From assembly GCA_963807225.1 (NCBI GenBank), contig CAWEAD010000008.1, positions 620,001 to 684,000 of the forward strand: DNA of 64,000 bases, read 5' to 3'. This stretch comes from JAGVGT01 sp963807225. Lineage in GTDB: Bacteria > Desulfobacterota > Desulfobulbia > Desulfobulbales > JAGXFP01. The stretch's first letter is position 1, and each line of letters begins with the position of its first letter. The notes beneath the pieces are model-generated. The model worked only from the letters and a program-made list of their open reading frames with translations. It was not told the DNA's origin and did no database searches. Positions 54,971-64,000 of the stretch are shown one piece after another. The position numbers and the translations under genes are program-made.

Positions 54971-55638
54971 GTCGCCAAAATTGCCCTATCCGGCGTCGTT
55001 CGGCTCGGCCAGGCGCTCGACATACAGGTGTATGCCTTCGCACCAGGCCGAACTTTACTCCTTGACTAGAACAATTTTGGCTTAGCCATCCGGTTTGGAA
55101 GTTTGTGGGGGTGAGCAGGGAATTTTCGTGCTCAGGTGTCGCCAAAATTGCCCTATCCGGCGTCGTTCGGCTCGGCCAGGCGCTCGACATACAGGTGTAT
55201 GCCTTCGCACCAGGCCGAACTTTACTCCTTGACTAGAACAATTTTGACTTAGCCATCCGGTTTGGAAGTTTGTGGGGGTGAGCAGGGAATTTTCGTGCTC
55301 AGGTGTCGCCAAAATTGCCCTATCCGGCGTCGTTCGGCTCGGCCAGGCGCTCGACATACAGGTGTATGCCTTCGCACCAGGCCGAACTTTACTCCTTGAC
55401 TAGAACAATTTTGGCTTAGCCATCCGGTTTGGAAGTTTGTGGGGGTGAGCAGGGAATTTTCGTGCTCAGGTGTCGCCAAAATTGCCCTATCCGGCGTCGT
55501 TCGGCTCGGCCAGGCGCTCGACATACAGGTGTATGCCTTCGCACCAGGCCGAACTTTACTCCTTGACTAGAACAATTTTGACTTAGCCATCCGGTTTGGG
55601 AGTTTGTGGGGTAGGCCGGGGATTTTCGTGCCCACCCC
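54971..55638. repeat. Four-copy 167-bp tandem array of a structured element
   Basis: Copies begin at 54971, 55138, 55305 and 55472, each 167 bases and nearly identical; the last diverges after about 55600. Each unit contains nested inverted repeats: outer GCCAAAATTG / CAATTTTGGC, middle GTTCGGC / GCCGAAC and inner CATACAGGTGTATG, making a long hairpin of about 108 bases, then a 59-base spacer. At one site copies 1 and 3 read TTTTGGCTT, while copies 2 and 4 read TTTTGACTT (this change breaks the outer stem). So the array probably grew by duplicating a two-unit block. Frames open through it on the minus strand are products of the repeat and not genes. Confidence 0.9.
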
Positions 55639-55729
55639 ACAAGGCGATTCGGGCGGGGGATTTGTCGGGCGACTTCACCAGCAATGATATAGTGGGACCG
55701 GGAAGATGCCGCCAGGCGGCACGATTAAA

Positions 55730-55954
55730 TCAGACCGATTCCACCGCGGTGATTTCCGGGACTTCGCTGCGGAGAAACTTTTCGATGCCTTCCCGCAAGG
55801 TAACGTCCGACATCTGGCAACCACGGCAGGCGCCGGTCATCTGCACCTTGACTACTCCGTCGGCGCTGACGTTTAGCAGCACCACGTCGCCGCCGTCTTT
55901 CTGCAGGGTTGGCCTGATCTGATTCAAAGCCATTTCCACCCGATCTCTTAGCAC
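55730..55954 (-). CDS. NifU C-terminal (Nfu) iron-sulfur carrier
   Basis: 74 residues, a stand-alone Nfu domain: VEMALNQIRPTLQKDGGDVVLLNV, then VKVQMTGACRGCQMSDVTLREGIEKFL with the CXXC pair that holds a [4Fe-4S] cluster between two subunits. It delivers clusters to client enzymes, in line with AcnB, IspH and the ferredoxins of this window. A perfect TGCCGCC-A-GGCGGCA palindrome lies at 55707-55721, just after its stop, and may act as its terminator. Confidence 0.92.
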   Translation of the reverse strand: MLRDRVEMALNQIRPTLQKDGGDVVLLNVSADGVVKVQMTGACRGCQMSDVTLREGIEKFLRSEVPEITAVESV

Positions 55955-56065
55955 GATTTTATCTCCGGGTTACGGTGCCGGAAGCGGCGCTGTAGCCGCC
56001 TCCACAAGCTCCGGTTGGTCGCGAAAACTCCTTAATCACATTCTTAGATAGCACAGGCGAGCGGC

Positions 56066-57799
56066 TCAGTCAACCAGACCGATTTCAGCCAGCAGGCGCT
56101 GGGCCGTATCGATCAATCCCTGGCAGCCGTCGGCGCTACGGGCTTCGACGTAGAAGCGCACCTTGGGCTCGGTACCCGAAGGGCGGATCAGGAGCCAGCT
56201 GCCGTCGGCCATGATCATCTTGCGGCCGTCAATGTCGATGACTTTGGCAATGGTCTCCTGGCGGTCGCCGATTGTCAGGCTTTCGCCCACCCGGTACTTT
56301 TCCAGTTTTCGCAGGGCGGTGAGTAAAGCTTCCCCCCGGAGACTGACCGAAATAGCACTGCGGCCCGGATAATAGGAGCCGAAACGCTTTTCAATTTTGG
56401 CAATGTAGTCACCAAGATTCAGACCGGTGGTCAAGACCAGGTCCAGGGCCAGCAGCAGCCCGATATAGGCGTCTTTTTCAGGGGTGTGGCCCAGGATCGA
56501 GATTCCGTCCGATTCCTCGAACATCACCAGAGCCCTGCCGAAGACCGGTTTGAATTCCTTGAATCCGACCCGGCTTTCGAAAACCTCCTCACCCAATCCT
56601 TCGGCCACCGCGTTGGCTAAGTTGCTGGTGGCCACGCTTTTGGCCACCGGGCCGCGACAGCCTTTTTGCTCGTGCAGGTAGTAGTAGGCGGCGGCGCCGA
56701 AGCGATTCATGTCGATATCGTTGATTCCGTCCGTGAAACGGATTCGGTCAGCGTCCGGATCGATGATCATCCCCAGCTTCAATGGTTCGGGCCTGGCGTT
56801 CAGAGCCTCCTTGACCGGCTTCAGGTTGGCTGTGGACGGTTCCGGGGCGATACCGCCGAAGGTCGGATCGGCCTGATCCCGGAGGAAGATGAGCCGGGCG
56901 TTATCTCGATTATCGAAGAGCCGTCGCAGATGGACCCGGCTGGCGCCGTGCACGGCATCGATGGCCACGGCCAGTCGGTTGTCCTGAAAAAAGCTGCCGA
57001 TCATGGCCTGGTGATCAAGTCCGTGTTTATCCCGATGACGACGAACGAAGTTGAACCAGAGCCCCAGGGCATCGCAGGGGCGACGCAGTTCCGGCCGGGC
57101 TGGAGCAACAAATTTCCGACCCGAAGCGATATTCTCGTTGGCGCGTGAGGTGATTCGGTTAGTGAGCAACGGAGCTGCCGGACCGCCGTCGGCGGCGTTG
57201 AACTTGAAGCCGCCATACTCCAGGGGATTGTGGCTGGGGGTAAGATTTACCGAGAAGGCTGCCCGCAGTTCAAGCAGCCCGGCGGAAAGCACCCCGGTGG
57301 TAGACTCGCCGGCCTCGTATACGGTAAACCCCAGGCCGGTCAGGACTCCGGCCACGCTGTCGGCCAGAATGGCGCCGCCGAAACGATTATCGTAACCCAG
57401 CAGACAGCCACGCTCTTGCGCCTCGACCAGAGAACCGACTCCCAGCGCTTCCTGCAATTCCGGTTTGGTCTCCGCTTCCAGGTATAGTTCGCCGATGGCC
57501 AGGGCAACCAGGGATACCGAGTTGACGCAAAGGTCCTTGCCCAGCAGGCCACGCCAACCCGAGGTGCCGAATTTCACCGGTTGCGAGGGTGGGTTGGAGT
57601 TATGACGGATCTCGTCTTCCAGCAGACTATATACCCGTTCAATCGCAGCTTGCCATTCGCGTCTTGCCGAACTGGGGTTCGGCGTTTTCTCCCGCTCCGC
57701 CACCAGTTGTCGCAGAATTCCGAAATAATCGCTGGCGCCATGTTCGCCGGGTTTTATAAAATGGTCGAACATAGGTTGCAGGTCGTTCTGTTCTGGCAT
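56066..57799 (-). CDS. Phosphoglucomutase/phosphomannomutase family protein
   Basis: 577 residues of the alpha-D-phosphohexomutase superfamily in four domains: VKFGTSGWRGLLGKDL, the phosphoserine loop VNLTPSHNPLEYGG, the metal loop IIDPDADRIRF, the sugar loop FEESDGIS and the phosphate-binding loop LLIRPSGTEPKVRFY. It interconverts hexose 1- and 6-phosphates; glucose versus mannose cannot be settled by eye. Neighbouring glgB and the GH15 remnant suggest glycogen use. The ATG at 57799 follows AGGAAAAATTCG; the frame from 57907 adds a Cys-rich leader that no homologue would need. Confidence 0.9.
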   Translation of the reverse strand: MPEQNDLQPMFDHFIKPGEHGASDYFGILRQLVAEREKTPNPSSARREWQAAIERVYSLLEDEIRHNSNPPSQPVKFGTSGWRGLLGKDLCVNSVSLVALAIGELYLEAETKPELQEALGVGSLVEAQERGCLLGYDNRFGGAILADSVAGVLTGLGFTVYEAGESTTGVLSAGLLELRAAFSVNLTPSHNPLEYGGFKFNAADGGPAAPLLTNRITSRANENIASGRKFVAPARPELRRPCDALGLWFNFVRRHRDKHGLDHQAMIGSFFQDNRLAVAIDAVHGASRVHLRRLFDNRDNARLIFLRDQADPTFGGIAPEPSTANLKPVKEALNARPEPLKLGMIIDPDADRIRFTDGINDIDMNRFGAAAYYYLHEQKGCRGPVAKSVATSNLANAVAEGLGEEVFESRVGFKEFKPVFGRALVMFEESDGISILGHTPEKDAYIGLLLALDLVLTTGLNLGDYIAKIEKRFGSYYPGRSAISVSLRGEALLTALRKLEKYRVGESLTIGDRQETIAKVIDIDGRKMIMADGSWLLIRPSGTEPKVRFYVEARSADGCQGLIDTAQRLLAEIGLVD

Positions 57800-58184
57800 C
57801 GAATTTTTCCTGATTCGGGGTCTGGAGTCAAAAGTCTGTTGGCGCTTCCCGCAAATATAGCAGAAGGGTTTATCGGTATGCAAAGCATTGCCGCTGGAGG
57901 CCGGCAAAAAAATATCTTTAAAAAGAGACGGTATGCCTGGTCAATCACTTGGTAGTCGAGTCACGTGGCAGCGGACAACAGCGGCCTGGCGCTGCTTAGC
58001 CATTACATGGAGCTTGATGGAGATGCACCTGGAGGCTTACCGGACGGGCAAAACTGGCAAGTTTCAGTTGACCATGGGGGTAAGATTGGCTATAAAATGT
58101 TGCTGTCCATAATATGTCACGAACGACCGACTCCCGGTCGATCAAAAGTAATTGTCAATAGCGGTACAATCAAGCAGGAGCGAA

Positions 58185-60629
58185 ATGATGGGAAAACATG
58201 ATGAAGCTTTGATTCTCTGGTTCGATGATATCGGCATTGATGACGTGCCTTTGGTCGGCGGCAAAAACGCCTCTCTGGGGGAAATGTACCGCAATCTCAC
58301 CTCCAAGGGCGTGGCGGTGCCGCACGGTTTTGCCATTACCGCCTATGCCTACCGATATCTCCTGAAAACCGCCGGTATCGCCGATGCAATCGAGAGGGCG
58401 CTGGACGGCCTCGATACTCATGACCTGCGCAACCTGCAGTCGCGTGGCGAGAAGGCCCGGGATATCATCCGTACCGCAGAATTCCCCGACGATCTGCGCC
58501 AGGCCATCATCGAGTCTTATCAGAAAATGGAAGCCGAATACGGCCCTGGTGTAGACGTGGCGGTACGCTCCTCCGCCACCGCCGAAGACCTGCCCGATGC
58601 CTCCTTCGCCGGTCAGCAGGAAACCTTCCTGAATATCTGCGGCGTCGATGCCCTGATCGAAAACTGCAAGAAATGCTTCGCCTCCCTTTTCACCAACCGG
58701 GCTATTTCCTACCGGCACGACAAAGGCTTCGGCCAGTTCGACGTCTATCTGTCGATTACCGTCCAAAAAATGGTCCGCAGCGATTCGGCCTCCTCCGGCG
58801 TTCTTTTTTCCATCGATACCGAGAGCGGCTTCGAGGATGCGGTCTTCATCACCGGGGCCTGGGGTCTGGGTGAAAACGTGGTTCAGGGCGCGGTCAACCC
58901 GGACGAATATTACGTATTCAAACCGACTCTCAAGCAGGGCAAACGTCCCGTCGTCAGCAAACGGGTGGGTTCCAAAGAGATCAAGATGATCTACGATAAC
59001 GACCCGGCCACGACCGAACCGGTCAAAAATATCCCCACCACCCCGGCCGAGAGAGCTGTATACGTTATCAGCGACGACGAAATCCTGCAGCTGGCCAAAT
59101 GGGCCTGCATTATCGAAGACCATTACAAAAAGGGCATGGATATCGAGTGGGCCAAGGACGGCGACGGGATCAATGTCGGGACCGGCAAACTGTTCATCGT
59201 TCAGGCCCGGCCCGAGACCGTCCACTCCCAGAGCAATAAAAAGGTCATGGAGACCTACAAGCTCAAGGAGAAAGGCGGCAAGGTCCTGGTAGAAGGTCTG
59301 GCGGTCGGCACCAAGATCGGTCAGGGCAAGGCCAACGTCATTAAAGACGTGGCCCAAATCCACGATTTCAAGGCCGGCCAGGTTCTGGTCACCGATATGA
59401 CCGATCCCGACTGGGAGCCGATCATGAAGATCGCCGCGGCCATCGTCACCAACCGCGGCGGCCGGACCTGTCATGCGGCCATTATTTCCCGCGAACTTGG
59501 CATTCCCTGTGTGATCGGGACCGGCGACGGCTCCCAACTGATCAAGAACGAACAGGAAATCACGGTTTCCTCGGCCGAGGGCGAGACCGGCTATGTCTAT
59601 GAAGGCCTCCTTGAATACGAGATCGAGAGGCTCGATCTCGGCGACCTGCCGGCGACCAAGACCAAGATCATGATGAACCTGGCCATTCCGGAGAAGGCCT
59701 TCACCGAGTGCCAGATACCCAATGACGGCGTTGGTTTGGCCCGGGAGGAATTCATCATCAACTCCCATATCGGCCTCCATCCCCTGGCCCTGGTTAATTA
59801 CGAAGAGTTGAAAAAGTCCGGTGATCCCGAGAAACAGAAAGTAGTCCGGAAGATCGACGAGAAAACCGGGGCATATACCGATAAGAAACAGTTCTTCATC
59901 GACAAGGTCGCCGAGGGTGTCGGCCGGATTGCCGCCGGTTTTTATCCGAAAGACGTGATTGTCCGCCTCTCGGACTTCAAGAGTAACGAGTATGCCAATC
60001 TGGTCGGCGGCTCCTTCTATGAACCGGAAGAGGAGAATCCGATGATCGGCTGGCGCGGCGCTTCCCGTTACTATGACCCCAAATACCGGCCGGCCTTCGA
60101 GTTGGAGTGCCAGGGGTTACTCAAGGCCCGTAACGATATGGGCCTGAACAACATCAAGCTGATGGTGCCTTTCTGCCGGACCCCGGCCGAGGGCAAGAAG
60201 GTGATCCAGGTCATGAAGGAATGCGGCCTGGTCCAGGGCGAGAATGGTCTGGAGATCTACGTGATGTGCGAGATCCCCAGCAACGTCATCTCCGCCGACG
60301 CCTTTGCCGACATCTTCGACGGTTTCTCCATCGGCTCCAACGACCTGACCCAGTTGACCTATGGTCTTGATCGCGACTCCGGCCTGATCGCCGGTATCGC
60401 CGACGAGCGTGACGATGCGGTGAAAGATATGATCCGCATGGTCATCGCCACTGCCAAACGGCGTGGTCGCAAGATCGGCATCTGCGGCCAGGGTCCCTCG
60501 GACTTCCCGGATTTCGCCACCTTCCTGGTCGAATGCGGTATCGACTCCATGAGCCTGATCCCCGACACCGCGGTCAAGACCCGCCTGGCCGTGGCCGCCA
60601 AGGAAAAGGAGATGGGTATCGCTCCCTGA
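58185..60629 (+). CDS. ppsA: Phosphoenolpyruvate synthase
   Basis: 814 residues. The N-terminal PEP/pyruvate-binding domain has VGGKNASLGEMY, VRSSATAEDLPDASFAGQQETF and GLGENVVQGAVNPDE. The swivelling domain has the phospho-histidine motif GGRTCHAAIISRELGIPCV. The C-terminal barrel has GVGLAREEFIINSHIGLHPL and FSIGSNDLTQLTYGLDRDS with IGICGQGPSD. The spacing is that of PpsA (pyruvate, water dikinase) rather than PPDK. It feeds gluconeogenesis, consistent with growth on acetate or pyruvate. ATG at 58185 follows AGGAG; the TTG at 58152 is less likely. A terminator follows at 60656. Confidence 0.93.
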   Translation: MMGKHDEALILWFDDIGIDDVPLVGGKNASLGEMYRNLTSKGVAVPHGFAITAYAYRYLLKTAGIADAIERALDGLDTHDLRNLQSRGEKARDIIRTAEFPDDLRQAIIESYQKMEAEYGPGVDVAVRSSATAEDLPDASFAGQQETFLNICGVDALIENCKKCFASLFTNRAISYRHDKGFGQFDVYLSITVQKMVRSDSASSGVLFSIDTESGFEDAVFITGAWGLGENVVQGAVNPDEYYVFKPTLKQGKRPVVSKRVGSKEIKMIYDNDPATTEPVKNIPTTPAERAVYVISDDEILQLAKWACIIEDHYKKGMDIEWAKDGDGINVGTGKLFIVQARPETVHSQSNKKVMETYKLKEKGGKVLVEGLAVGTKIGQGKANVIKDVAQIHDFKAGQVLVTDMTDPDWEPIMKIAAAIVTNRGGRTCHAAIISRELGIPCVIGTGDGSQLIKNEQEITVSSAEGETGYVYEGLLEYEIERLDLGDLPATKTKIMMNLAIPEKAFTECQIPNDGVGLAREEFIINSHIGLHPLALVNYEELKKSGDPEKQKVVRKIDEKTGAYTDKKQFFIDKVAEGVGRIAAGFYPKDVIVRLSDFKSNEYANLVGGSFYEPEEENPMIGWRGASRYYDPKYRPAFELECQGLLKARNDMGLNNIKLMVPFCRTPAEGKKVIQVMKECGLVQGENGLEIYVMCEIPSNVISADAFADIFDGFSIGSNDLTQLTYGLDRDSGLIAGIADERDDAVKDMIRMVIATAKRRGRKIGICGQGPSDFPDFATFLVECGIDSMSLIPDTAVKTRLAVAAKEKEMGIAP

Positions 60630-60655
60630 GCCCGGTTGATCAATGCTACACCCCA

Positions 60656-60694
60656 AGGGGGCGCCGGCCGACAGGCTGTCGCCCCCTCTTTTTG
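60656..60694 (+). terminator. Terminator after ppsA
   Basis: AGGGGGCG (60656-60663) pairs with CGCCCCCT (60680-60687), and the inner GCCGAC and GCTGTC part can pair partly. CTTTTTG follows, 27 bases after the stop codon. Confidence 0.85.
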
Positions 60695-60835
60695 CTTTAC
60701 GCATCCGGACTGATCAGAGGGATCGACAGCGATCTGCACTGTTTCAAACGTGGTTCCATCGGAACCTTTGCCAGTTTGATACCTAACCTCGCCTTGACCT
60801 TTTCTGATTTTAATCAGAGTTCATCGCCGTTCAAG

Positions 60836-61534
60836 TTAACGATCTTTGCTTCCGGTAAAGATCTTGGCAATGCCGAAGGTCAGTTTGCGGACCTTGAGGT
60901 CGGTGAAGCCAGCCTGGCCCAGCAGACCCAGGAACTGGCGGTCATCGGGAAAGTTGTTAACCGATTCGGCCAGGTAGGAGTAAGCATAGTCGGTGCGGGA
61001 GATAAAATTGCCCACCGGCGGCAGGATATGCTCGAAATAGTAACGGTACAACTGGCTGATCAGCGGCGCCTCGGGAAAGGAAAACTCCATGATCAGGAGC
61101 TGCCCGCCTGGTTTAAGAACCCGGTAAAACTCCCGCAGAACCACATCCTTTTCTAGTATGTTGCGGATGCCGAAAGAGATGGTGACCGCGTCGACCGAAC
61201 TGGTGCGGATCGGCAGCAATCGCCCGTCCCCGGCCGCGAGCCCGATACGGTCAGACAATTTGCGAGCATCGATCTTCTTCCGACCAACCGTCAGCATGGC
61301 CGGGGAAAAATCGATGCCGAGAACTCGGACCGTTGGATGGCGGCGGCTGATGGCCATGGCCACCTCTCCGGTGCCGATGGCCACATCGAGGACCAGACTG
61401 TCCGGCTCCAGGCGAAGAAGGCGGGCCAGGACCCGGCGCCAGTAAATATCGATCCCCAGGGAGAGAAAGCTGTTCTGGAAATCGTAGCCCCCGGCGATGG
61501 TCTCGAACATATTTTTGACGGCGGTGTCTTTCAT
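60836..61534 (-). CDS. ubiE: Demethylmenaquinone methyltransferase UbiE/MenG
   Basis: 232 residues: NMFETIAGGYDFQNSFLSLGIDIYWRR, the SAM loop LVLDVAIGTGEVAMA, GDGRLLPI, AVTISFGIRNI and FYRVLKPGGQLLIMEFSFP are the UbiE/MenG motifs. It methylates demethylmenaquinone to menaquinone (and, in some species, ubiquinone precursors), the quinone used by the Cbc4-like complex in this window. It is convergent with ppsA. Confidence 0.93.
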   Translation of the reverse strand: MKDTAVKNMFETIAGGYDFQNSFLSLGIDIYWRRVLARLLRLEPDSLVLDVAIGTGEVAMAISRRHPTVRVLGIDFSPAMLTVGRKKIDARKLSDRIGLAAGDGRLLPIRTSSVDAVTISFGIRNILEKDVVLREFYRVLKPGGQLLIMEFSFPEAPLISQLYRYYFEHILPPVGNFISRTDYAYSYLAESVNNFPDDRQFLGLLGQAGFTDLKVRKLTFGIAKIFTGSKDR

Positions 61535-61663
61535 GAAGGGAAAGCGCCTGAAGTTAAAGGTTTCGGCCGGTCAGGTTTGGATAGGGACGGGCAGTAGTAG
61601 GTTGGTGGTGAGCCTGCGAACCCCAACATAAGCGGAAGTCGGGTATATCTGGGTTCATAGCAT

Positions 61664-62776
61664 TCACTCCAACCTCGGGTCTTCAGACACTCTGCGTCTC
61701 GCTTCATTCACCCAGAGAATCTCCCGGATGATCGACTCGGTCAGCTCCTCGGTGCGCAGTTCCCGGGGCAGCACCGACCAGGTGTAGGTTTCCACTTCCA
61801 GGGGTAGGCTTGGCTCGAAGAGCGGCAGGATCTTCTCCAGAAAGGGTCGGGTGGTGGCGCAGTCGTGCAGGTGGTCGATGAAGACCGGTACATGAAAGTG
61901 GATGCGCCATTCCTCTATCCCTTCCGGTGCGGCGGCCAGGGCGAGATCGAGGTCGTCGAAGCGCAGCAATGTTCCGTCCCGGCGCCGGCCAACGGTCTGA
62001 TGGAGATAGCAGGGCTCACAGAAACGTTGCATGGGCGAGAGGTCGGACTGCATCAACCGCAAGGCCGAGGAGACCTGGACATGGCCGATACGGATGTCGT
62101 GGGTTGCCAGAAGCGTCAGCGAATCGGCCGGATGCTCGTATTGCAGGGCCTGGTGGCAGCAGTCGTAGCAGACGGTCAGAAAATGACGCAGGTTGGGAGG
62201 CAGCTCCAGTCGGTCGAAAAAATCGACCAGTTCCCTGGTGGTTTCCAGGAGGCAGCCCGGTTCCGGTTCGAGGGCCAGGGTGATCTCCTTACCGGTGGTT
62301 TGGGCCAGATGGTCCAGGAATTCCAGGGCCCGGCGGAGATTGGCAATGGCGACCGGCAGCTCGGCGGCAGTGACCACCCGGCGAAAGCCCACCGGTACCG
62401 TGGAGATCGAGCCCCGCCGGCCTTCGGGCAGCCAACCGGCCAGCAAGGCGGCCAGCCGTTTGGTATAGGCCAGCCGTTCGGGATGGCGCCAGTCGGGCAG
62501 GTAAACCGACTCCTTCACCGGCACATGGTGGAAGGCGCCGAAAGGAAACCCGTTGACGGTGGCGACGAAGCAATCATTGTCCTTACACCAGTCATGAAAC
62601 GCAGCCGCCCGCTCCGGCTCTGCCCCGGCGGCAGCCAGCCCTGAAAGCCTCAGGCCGATTGGAAAGGAGGAGTCGGGTGAAACCGCCGCCTTGACGACCG
62701 GTACATATCGATAGACATTGGCCACGGTCTCTTCCCAGGTTTCGGCCGGATGAATATTGGTGCAATAGGTCGGCAT
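61664..62776 (-). CDS. eboE: EboE-like TIM-barrel protein
   Basis: 370 residues of the EboE type: YCTNIHPAETWEETVANV, LRLSGLAA, FVATVNGFPFGAFH, ITLALEPEPGCLLETTRELVDFF, VCYDCCHQALQYE and EVETYTWSVLP. The fold resembles xylose-isomerase-like sugar-phosphate isomerases, with metal ligands likely in the ALEPEPG and CYDCCH segments. In cyanobacteria and others the eboABCDEF genes move a metabolite precursor to the periplasm. ATG at 62776 shares one base with the EboD stop (TGATG), so the two are coupled. Longer frames starting at 62905 run back through EboD and are rejected. Confidence 0.83.
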   Translation of the reverse strand: MPTYCTNIHPAETWEETVANVYRYVPVVKAAVSPDSSFPIGLRLSGLAAAGAEPERAAAFHDWCKDNDCFVATVNGFPFGAFHHVPVKESVYLPDWRHPERLAYTKRLAALLAGWLPEGRRGSISTVPVGFRRVVTAAELPVAIANLRRALEFLDHLAQTTGKEITLALEPEPGCLLETTRELVDFFDRLELPPNLRHFLTVCYDCCHQALQYEHPADSLTLLATHDIRIGHVQVSSALRLMQSDLSPMQRFCEPCYLHQTVGRRRDGTLLRFDDLDLALAAAPEGIEEWRIHFHVPVFIDHLHDCATTRPFLEKILPLFEPSLPLEVETYTWSVLPRELRTEELTESIIREILWVNEARRRVSEDPRLE

Positions 62777-64000
62777 CAGCGTCCGGAACCGCCGGACGCC
62801 GTAAAACTCTCCTGCCCGCCGACCCGGCCTCGATCTGTTGCGCCGGTCAGGGGTTGGCTGACCATCATGCGCCGGCGATGACGATCGGCCACCAGGTCGA
62901 TACAATAGTGCATCCGGTCCTCGGAAATGACGTTTGTTTCATGCAGGCAGCCAAGTCCGGTAAGCAGAGGAATGGTCAGTTCGCCGCCCAGGTGTTCCCG
63001 GAATTCGCAGAGTGCCGTCTTGATCTCAAGTTTCCGCAGGGCCGGATGGTAAAGGGTGAGCCCCAGATCCTCCAGGGTGGAAAGGATTACCTCGGCCGTG
63101 TCCGCCGGCAGCAGGCCGATCTCCCGGGAATAAAGGGTGTCGAGTCCGATGCCGATGGCCACCGCCTCGCCGTGATTTAGAGCACCGCCGCTGATCTCTT
63201 CCAGTTTGTGGGCGGACCAGTGGCCGAAGTCCAGGGGACGTGAGGAACCGAATTCGAAGGGGTCACCCTGGGTGCCGATATGTTCGATATGCAGTTCGGC
63301 GCAACGGCGGATCATCACTTCCAGACATTCAGCTTCAAAGAGTGCCAGCCGGTGGCGCCGCTCATGCAGGTAAGCGAAAAATATTCGGTCCTTGATCAGG
63401 GCCACTTTGACCGCTTCGACAATACCGGCCCGCAACTCTCGCTCCGGCAGGGTATCCAGGAAGGTGAAATCGTTGATCACCGCGTAAGGCGGGGCGAAGG
63501 TGCCGAGAAAATTCTTACGGCCGCGGAAGTTGACGGAGTTCTTGACCCCGACCCCGGCGTCGTTCTGCCCGAGCACGGTGGTGGGTACTCGGATCAGGCG
63601 CAGCCCCCGGTGGGCGGTGGACGCCGCAAAGCCCACCGCGTCGAGGACGGCGCCACCGCCGATGGCCAGGATAAAGGATTGCCGACAGAGGTGGTGCTGT
63701 TCGATAATTCCATGCAACCGGGAGACGGTATCAGGGTCGTTCTTGCAGCTTTCTCCGCCGTTCACCACCACGGCCGGTGCCACCGGTTCCATAACCCCGG
63801 CATGGGCCCGGGCGTAGTCCGCGAGCTGCCGCACCAGATCCGGTCCGGTATGCAAAACTCCCGAATCGATACAGGCCAGGAGCCGGTGGCGGCCGGAACC
63901 GGACCGGGCCAAGAGTTCGGCCAGGATATTGTTTTCCGGTTTGAACAGGTCGCGGCAGAAGACTACCGGAAAGGCATAGTTTATAGAGAAACGTTGTTCT
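62776..64000 (-). CDS. eboD: EboD-like sedoheptulose-7-phosphate cyclase/DHQS family protein (5' end outside window)
   Basis: Partial at the window's right edge. The dehydroquinate-synthase fold is evident: IGGGAVLDAVGFAASTAHRGLRLIRVPTTVLGQNDAGVGVKNSVNF, TFAPPYAVINDFTFLDTLP, VEAVKVALIKD, then metal-binding HGEAVAIGIG and a GHWSAHKLE segment. The frame is open to base 64000, reading QRFSINYAFPVVFCRDLFKPENN before the first visible start codon, so the TTG at about 63912 is not the start. In ebo clusters this enzyme type precedes EboE. The remaining ebo genes would lie beyond the window. Confidence 0.83.
   Translation of the reverse strand, partial: EQRFSINYAFPVVFCRDLFKPENNILAELLARSGSGRHRLLACIDSGVLHTGPDLVRQLADYARAHAGVMEPVAPAVVVNGGESCKNDPDTVSRLHGIIEQHHLCRQSFILAIGGGAVLDAVGFAASTAHRGLRLIRVPTTVLGQNDAGVGVKNSVNFRGRKNFLGTFAPPYAVINDFTFLDTLPERELRAGIVEAVKVALIKDRIFFAYLHERRHRLALFEAECLEVMIRRCAELHIEHIGTQGDPFEFGSSRPLDFGHWSAHKLEEISGGALNHGEAVAIGIGLDTLYSREIGLLPADTAEVILSTLEDLGLTLYHPALRKLEIKTALCEFREHLGGELTIPLLTGLGCLHETNVISEDRMHYCIDLVADRHRRRMMVSQPLTGATDRGRVGGQESFTASGGSGR

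Noticed and set aside
55082..55524. Repeated 91-codon frames on the minus strand
   Set aside because: Identical frames occurring once per 167-bp unit; they arise from the tandem repeat itself.
54971..55638. CRISPR array
   Set aside because: Unit length of 167 bases with identical spacers and internal palindromes; no variable spacers and no cas genes.
58170..59780. 536-codon antisense open frame within ppsA
   Set aside because: Mirror of a strongly conserved gene on the opposite strand in GC-rich DNA; translation is low-complexity and family-less.

Overview
The window looks like a moderately GC-rich chromosomal segment from an anaerobic or facultative bacterium of the Desulfobacterota, most like the Desulfuromonadia/Geobacter side. 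This is inferred from multiheme c-type cytochromes, a quinol-oxidoreductase module of cytochrome, TAT ferredoxin and NrfD type, many NtrC-type sigma54 regulators, AcnB, SelB, an IspH-UbiA fusion and UbiE. No rRNA or tRNA gene was recognised, so the placement rests on gene content only.

Layout. Positions 1-1600 are AT-rich and gene-poor, with an integron attC-like hairpin and a truncated transposase. Positions 1.6-9 kb carry a radical SAM enzyme, a tetraheme cytochrome, a CsgG/FlgT-like envelope pair, an FKBP lipoprotein and a broken diguanylate cyclase. Positions 9-22.3 kb are mostly housekeeping: Mrp, a metallo-hydrolase, SelB, HflX, DUF4390-NtrY-NtrX, a ClpX-like ATPase with an unusual tail, zinc-type HemB and a DksA/TraR protein. 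Positions 22.3-25.3 kb are loose accessory DNA with DUF202, a gutted GH15 glycosidase and an anchored HIT protein.

The most interesting block is 27-38.8 kb. An NtrC-type activator, two orphan small membrane proteins, FtsH and a Cbc4-like menaquinol oxidoreductase operon each have a good sigma54 (-24/-12) promoter upstream. Palindromic UAS candidates built from TGTGGCA/TGTTGCA half-sites stand before the small-protein and oxidoreductase operons. Two related histidine kinases follow; one has a DUF3365-type domain with a CXXCH heme motif. I read this as one redox-responsive sigma54 regulon tying quinone-pool electron transfer to membrane proteolysis. This is inference.

Positions 38.8-64 kb return to metabolism and cell maintenance: a DUF89 protein, a Cache-type sensor, AcnB, a DUF2156 protein, IspH-UbiA, FtsY, a DjlA-like co-chaperone, a QTMAN/GTDC1-like glycosyltransferase, GlgB, AlgH, RlmH, Nfu, a phosphohexomutase, PEP synthase and UbiE. 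A four-copy 167-bp structured tandem array follows rlmH. The window ends inside an ebo-type cluster (EboE complete, EboD cut by the edge).

Several genes are split by single-base indels (diguanylate cyclase, one histidine kinase, DUF89, glgB). Most are repaired by removing or adding one base. They could be real lesions or consensus errors, so nearby apparent pseudogenes should be read with caution.
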